Assembly: GCA_028554755.1 (NCBI GenBank) | Contig: JAPTOF010000017.1 | Span: forward strand, 11,741,501 to 11,805,500 | Source of the DNA: Cordia subcordata | Taxonomy: Eukaryota > Streptophyta > Magnoliopsida > Boraginales > Cordiaceae | DNA: 64,000 nt | Direction: 5' to 3' | Shown: positions 59,582 through 64,000 of the stretch, piece after piece | Layout: each line of letters opens with the position of its first letter | Numbering within the stretch: position 1 is the stretch's first letter | The notes under the pieces: generated by a model | Seen by the model: only the letters and a program-made list of their open reading frames with translations | What the model was told of the DNA's origin: nothing | The model's database searches: none | Made by a program: the position numbers and the translations under genes

Positions 59582-61990
59582 ATAAAGCATGCCATGAACC
59601 GATTAAGATTTTGTCATATCATAAGTTCTCTCATGTTGATATAAGAGATATATCTTAATCATTCATGTGTAGAATACATCATCTTAATTATTCATTAAGT
59701 TCAAATTTTAAAAAAAAGTTGGTATTGAAAGGGAGAAAAAATAGTTTAAAAGATTATCCTTTTTTAGAATTTAAATCTAATGATGATTGAAATTATATAA
59801 TCCACACATAAATGGTTAGAATTTTACTCATGGCGATACGAAAAAGCATTTGATAGAGGACCCTAGTCCGTCATAAACATCTTACATCTAGCTAGGACGA
59901 GTCAAAGAATTAAATCATGCGTAATTATAATATCTTCTTCTTAATGCATAATGTCTAAAATAGACAATGAACTACTTGAACTTGAACATCACGAATTTTA
60001 AGATGTTAATTGGTTCTCCGACTCCTACAAAATATCCAAAATGACGTGACCGAAATATTTGTTTTTAAGGAGGATTTTAGTTTGTTTATGAATTTCATGT
60101 GACGAATATAATTGTGAAACCTCCTCTTTTGTTTGACTTCAAAGAGTCTCAATAGGTACTTAATTAAACAACTAAGGTCAGAAATGGGGCAGCACATCCT
60201 CTTTAATTTTTTTTTTTGCCTTTTGATCGTTTAAAGGCAACACATACTTGGACAAATATACAATTTTTATTGAAAAGTCACAGATGAAGAATTTAAACCA
60301 ACTCGCTCTTTCTGTCTCATTTATAGAAGCTATAAGTTTCTTCATAGACTAAACCTCGGCCATTTTAGTCAACATGGTTGACAAAATTGTGCGTTTTTTT
60401 GTTTTGTGGTTTGGTCCAATGAAAAAAACAACTATCCTAGGTATGAGAATCAGGGCCGTACATGCTGCGGATGGTTTCTTCGACCTAATCACTTAAAATA
60501 CTATAGAAAAGATCTCCTGCTCTACTCTACCCCACAGCAAAATCCAAAATTGAATGACCTAAAACAAAATTGATAAATGAATCTCAATCTAAATCCATCC
60601 TCTAAATTGAATAGTTCAATAATTTTCTCACAACCCTGATATTGGGTTGATTTGAAAAAGTTAAATAAAGGGTAAATCAGTTTGAATCCAGTCATAGATC
60701 GTATGCAACTCAGGGATGTCATTGGTAATGACTTCCCAAACCTTAGGGAAGTTGGTGAAAGTAGTACGGGCCTGCATGCATTATACCTACCCCTTTTTAA
60801 AGAACTTTATTTCAATCTCAATAAAGAAATGAAAATATAACTCTTTGCTTTTTATCCTCTTACTCTGGAGTGCGCTAACGCTTTAATTTTCTTGTTTGTT
60901 CCTTTCGTGGGAGATAAAGACTATAGGAGAAAAAAGAGTGCATTGGCCAACATTCCCAACATGGATGGTTCAGCCTTTCAACCTGATGAATTGGTTTGAA
61001 GCTGGAGTAAGCATTAGGATTCGCCATAAAGGTTGACAGGTAATTATTTGAGTAGGTACTATAAAAAGATGGTCCAAGCAAAAGGCCAAGGTCATTGAAA
61101 TTCTCATGCTCTTTAGCTTTCACATTCATTTACATGTTCAAACTCTTGATTACCCTATTCCCATAAGGACTAGACCATCCAAACTTATTTTGCCGATATT
61201 ACACTGATGTCCAAATTTAGGTGTATTTGGTTTGTTTTGCATCTCGAGAAACCCAAGCACCGGAGAGAATTTAGTCGAATTAAGTTCGGTTATCTTACAC
61301 TTGCCTTATCAAATCTTATACATAAAAAGTTATGAAAAAAATCAATAAGAACTAGTTAAGAAATTCAAATGCAAGTAATTGATCCGGGGACGTGTGGCAC
61401 GCACTTCAGCGAAGAATAAAAACAGGAAACAAACTAGTGCATCTATCGTTTCCCACTTGCTGCTTTTCTTCCGTGAGTGCTGCCGGCAGACAAAGATTTT
61501 CTATGAAACTAATTCATGCATGCGTCTCTCCTATTTGTTTTGCCGACTTCTAAATAACTATGCATGTTGAGGTTCTCTTCTTTTGTTTTTCTTCCCTCTT
61601 TTTTTCCTGAAATTTTTTTTTAAAATTTCATTAGAATAATCGATTAGATCCCGTGGTGAATACGAACATTAATGTTTCATGAAACCAATATATTAACACG
61701 CGTGAATGCGAGTAATCATCTTAAGTCCAAAGACTGATAAGTGACTTTTCCCATTTTGTCTCAAGAGTGTCCAACGAGTTGTCGATTAGGATAATGAGTG
61801 ACAACGGAAAAAGAGAAAGGGACACTCATTGCGTTATAAACGTTAAAGATACGTTATGATGGAAAATAGCGTCGGCCAAGTTATATTAATTATGTCATTT
61901 ATAAGGTAAATACAATAAATAAATATAATATCAATAATATCTTCTTTATAAATTTAAACTTTTATTGCGATAATAATTTCCATAAGACAT
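59582..61990. other. gene-free DNA
   Basis: No supported exon. The 84-residue minus ORF at 60875-61129 begins MNVKAKEHENFNDLGLLLGP. It has mixed composition but no known motif and no convincing neighbouring exons. Confidence 0.45.
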
Positions 61991-62032
61991 TAGAGCTAAA
62001 TAGTTTCACTGCTACTCATTTAAGAAACAGTA

Positions 62033-62140
62033 AAACTCTGCACGTGTAAGGTTTCAAAGAAATCACATGAAAGGATGTGTTAGAAAACATTAAAACTATG
62101 TACATATAAAGTTTTAAAGAAATCACGCGAAAGGATGTGT
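62033..62140 (+). repeat. short tandem duplication, about 59-bp period
   Basis: AAACTCTGCACGTGTAAGGT... and AAACTATGTACATATAAAGT... are each followed by AAAGAAATCACRYGAAAGGA and TGTGT. A third partial copy (CTAAAGAAATCACGAC) follows at 62148. Confidence 0.75.
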
Positions 62141-62951
62141 CCGACTCTAAAGAAATCACGACTACAGCTGTACATAAGAGGGCATGTTACACTCTAAAGA
62201 AACGTGGCAAGCATGTTAATATAATAATAAAAAAATATTAATATTTTCCCTTCAAATTTTAAACTTTTAAATAAGATGAAAATTCTATTAATAATATTTA
62301 CTATAATTATTTATAGAGTAGAAAGGACGTCGAAGCACAGTTATGTATGGAATGTGGAACGAGAGATCATGTTATGCTCATTACGTTGTTTGAGTTTTGC
62401 GTGAGATTTAAAAATAACAAATTTATAAATGAATTTCATAATATATATATATATATATTATGAAATTTTATTTATAATTTAATTAATTGACGTTGTGAGA
62501 TATCCCCACTTGGCGTTGGCTAATTGATCAGTGGCGCCTTTTGGATTCCACTGATAGCCAGAATCTTTGTGCATGCTGCCTTTGTACGAACAAGATGATG
62601 GGAAGTAAAAGTAGGAACTTAGCGAGAAAAAGATGAAAAAAGTTAGAGCAATTGCTTTCTTTACGACGTGATGTTTCTTCTAGATATGAAAATTTTGTTT
62701 TAATTTAATGGAGAATCCAATTCCATCAATATTAATTAATTATCTCCCTACACGCTTGTGAGAGAAAAAAAGGTGGAGCTTTTCCAATCTTTTTCTTGCT
62801 AAAAATCATTAGTTTGTTTGGTGAACTGAATGAAGCAATCCGGAGTCAATTCCACCTCAAAGGAATCTTCTTGCGTTTCATGATTAAGAATAGTGATATG
62901 GATGTGAGATGATAGAGACTGGTTACTTCAAAATAAACAAAACTCCTTTGG

Positions 62952-63063
62952 ATTGACGCACGACGATGGCCTTTCAAGAAGTACTTCTACTTAATATTAT
63001 AATTTTTTTAAATTAGCGTACGTGACGATTACCTTTCAAGAAATACTTCAACTTAATACTATA
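62952..63063 (+). repeat. short tandem duplication, about 60-bp period
   Basis: CCTTTCAAGAAGTACTTCTAC and CCTTTCAAGAAATACTTCAAC, each preceded by a GACGATKR word and followed by TTAATAYTAT. Confidence 0.75.
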
Positions 63064-64000
63064 TAAATTATAAAGGATCTTGAATCTCTTTTCTTCTTCT
63101 TCTTTTGTTGACTTGAGTTTCTTACTATTTCGAGAAAGTTCTAATGTTAATAAATTGAGAATATAGAATTCTAAAAGAGTAATTTAAATAGTTCATTTTT
63201 ACTGAATTTACTTTTATAATATTATATGTTATAAGTAGAGTCGAGTAACTCATCATTTATCTTACTCAAAGTCCTTCATTGTTTGAAGGATTTTGTTAAA
63301 GAGGCGACAAATACCTATGCCCTCAACTATCTTGCTGTGAGGCTCTAGTTATATGGAACACATTTTGTACTTGAGATTAATATAACATGTCCATGTAAAT
63401 ATGAATTTTTGTTAGTTCTTACTTTTCATACTTGCTAGTCATGTATGGTTGGCTGCACCTATTATGAGGATTAAGGGACCAAGCAAGGTAGGCACGGTTC
63501 ATGACTAATGCTTGCTATAGCGTGTATCACGCTTCAAAATTTCTGCTTTTTATTTCAAAGTTTAGTGATGTTCTGCATTGGTCATTGTTTAATTAGTGAC
63601 TGAAGTAGATTATTCGTGTAATAAATTAGTACAAATTGCTTCGTTGACATCCTCTCTAGAGGACTTCAACAAGATGGTCAAGTGCATGAAATGATTTAAT
63701 CCGCTAATTAAGTTGAAAAATCCCAATTTGACGTTGAATCTAGTAAAACTACAAACTGCCAAGTCCATTGTATGACTTTTGCCGCTATTAAACCAAAAAC
63801 GTCTTTCTTTTCAACCAAGACTTTTAATATATTTAGTGAGAAATTATTAGCTTTGCGTGTTTTATCAACAACGTGAAGCAATGTATGTGTCCCTATCTGG
63901 ATCTAAATTTTATTTAGATATTTGACCATAATTTTGGTACATTTTAAGCAAAATTTCTTAATCCGGAGAAATTTACTTAATTTCTTCAAAGAGGTTAAAA
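63064..64000. other. gene-free DNA to the window end
   Basis: AT-rich, no supported exon or element. Confidence 0.5.

Noticed and set aside
60875..61129. 84-residue minus ORF beginning MNVKAKEHEN
   Set aside because: Composition is protein-like, but no family is recognised and no flanking exons join to it.
1..64000. CRISPR array, prokaryotic operon, defence system or integrated virus
   Set aside because: No regular spacer-repeat array, no Shine-Dalgarno-led gene strings, and no capsid, movement or integrase frames. All intact genes are intron-bearing plant genes.

Overview
This window is nuclear DNA of a flowering plant, almost certainly a eudicot. The genes have short exons and long AT-rich introns with GT...AG borders. 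Every recognisable protein is plant-type: an ATK-class kinesin-14, plant H2A, a plastid-targeted L24 and a CRLK-type kinase. The gene-poor parts hold the usual plant debris: MITEs, Mutator-like, hAT and CACTA-like remnants, LINE pieces and inserted plastid DNA. I cannot name the species.

Layout. 0-6.5 kb is gene-poor. It holds the last codons of a possible upstream gene, an LTR with a tRNA-Met primer-binding site on the minus strand, and a decayed tRNA-Ala copy with short tandem repeats. 6.7-12.6 kb is a 17-exon minus-end kinesin (ATK/KATA type) with two mitosis-type promoter elements. 14.7-19.2 kb carries two 132-residue histone H2A genes, tail to tail, with a shared promoter module; a dead RNase H domain lies between them. 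19.5-26.8 kb is repeats, including a dead LINE reverse transcriptase and a promoter-like stretch with no gene. 26.9-29.1 kb is a C2H2 finger protein with a PARP-fold-like C-terminus. 32.1-34.3 kb (minus) is an extended SDR reductase of the CCR/DFR/ANR group. 37.8-40.3 kb (minus) is plastid ribosomal protein L24. 42.2-46.1 kb (minus) is a CRLK-like receptor kinase with a 5' UTR intron and a small upstream ORF. From 46 kb to the end I find no intact gene: there is a scrambled plastid insertion (rps14, ndhB and trnL-UAG pieces), two long-TIR Mutator-like elements with 9-bp target duplications, and several direct repeats.

How the genes go together. They are not an operon or pathway. The order kinesin - H2A - C2H2 - SDR - L24 - CRLK matches, from memory of Arabidopsis locus names, the order in two duplicated Arabidopsis blocks (At4g27180-27250 and At5g54590-54670). 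The window is therefore an ancestral eudicot gene block. Kinesin and H2A are both cell-cycle genes and both carry AACGG-core promoter elements. I found no CRISPR array, no defence island and nothing that supports a new multi-gene system. The most useful leads are the synteny, the paired H2A promoters, the mosaic plastid insertion, the long-TIR elements and the promoter-like stretch without a gene.
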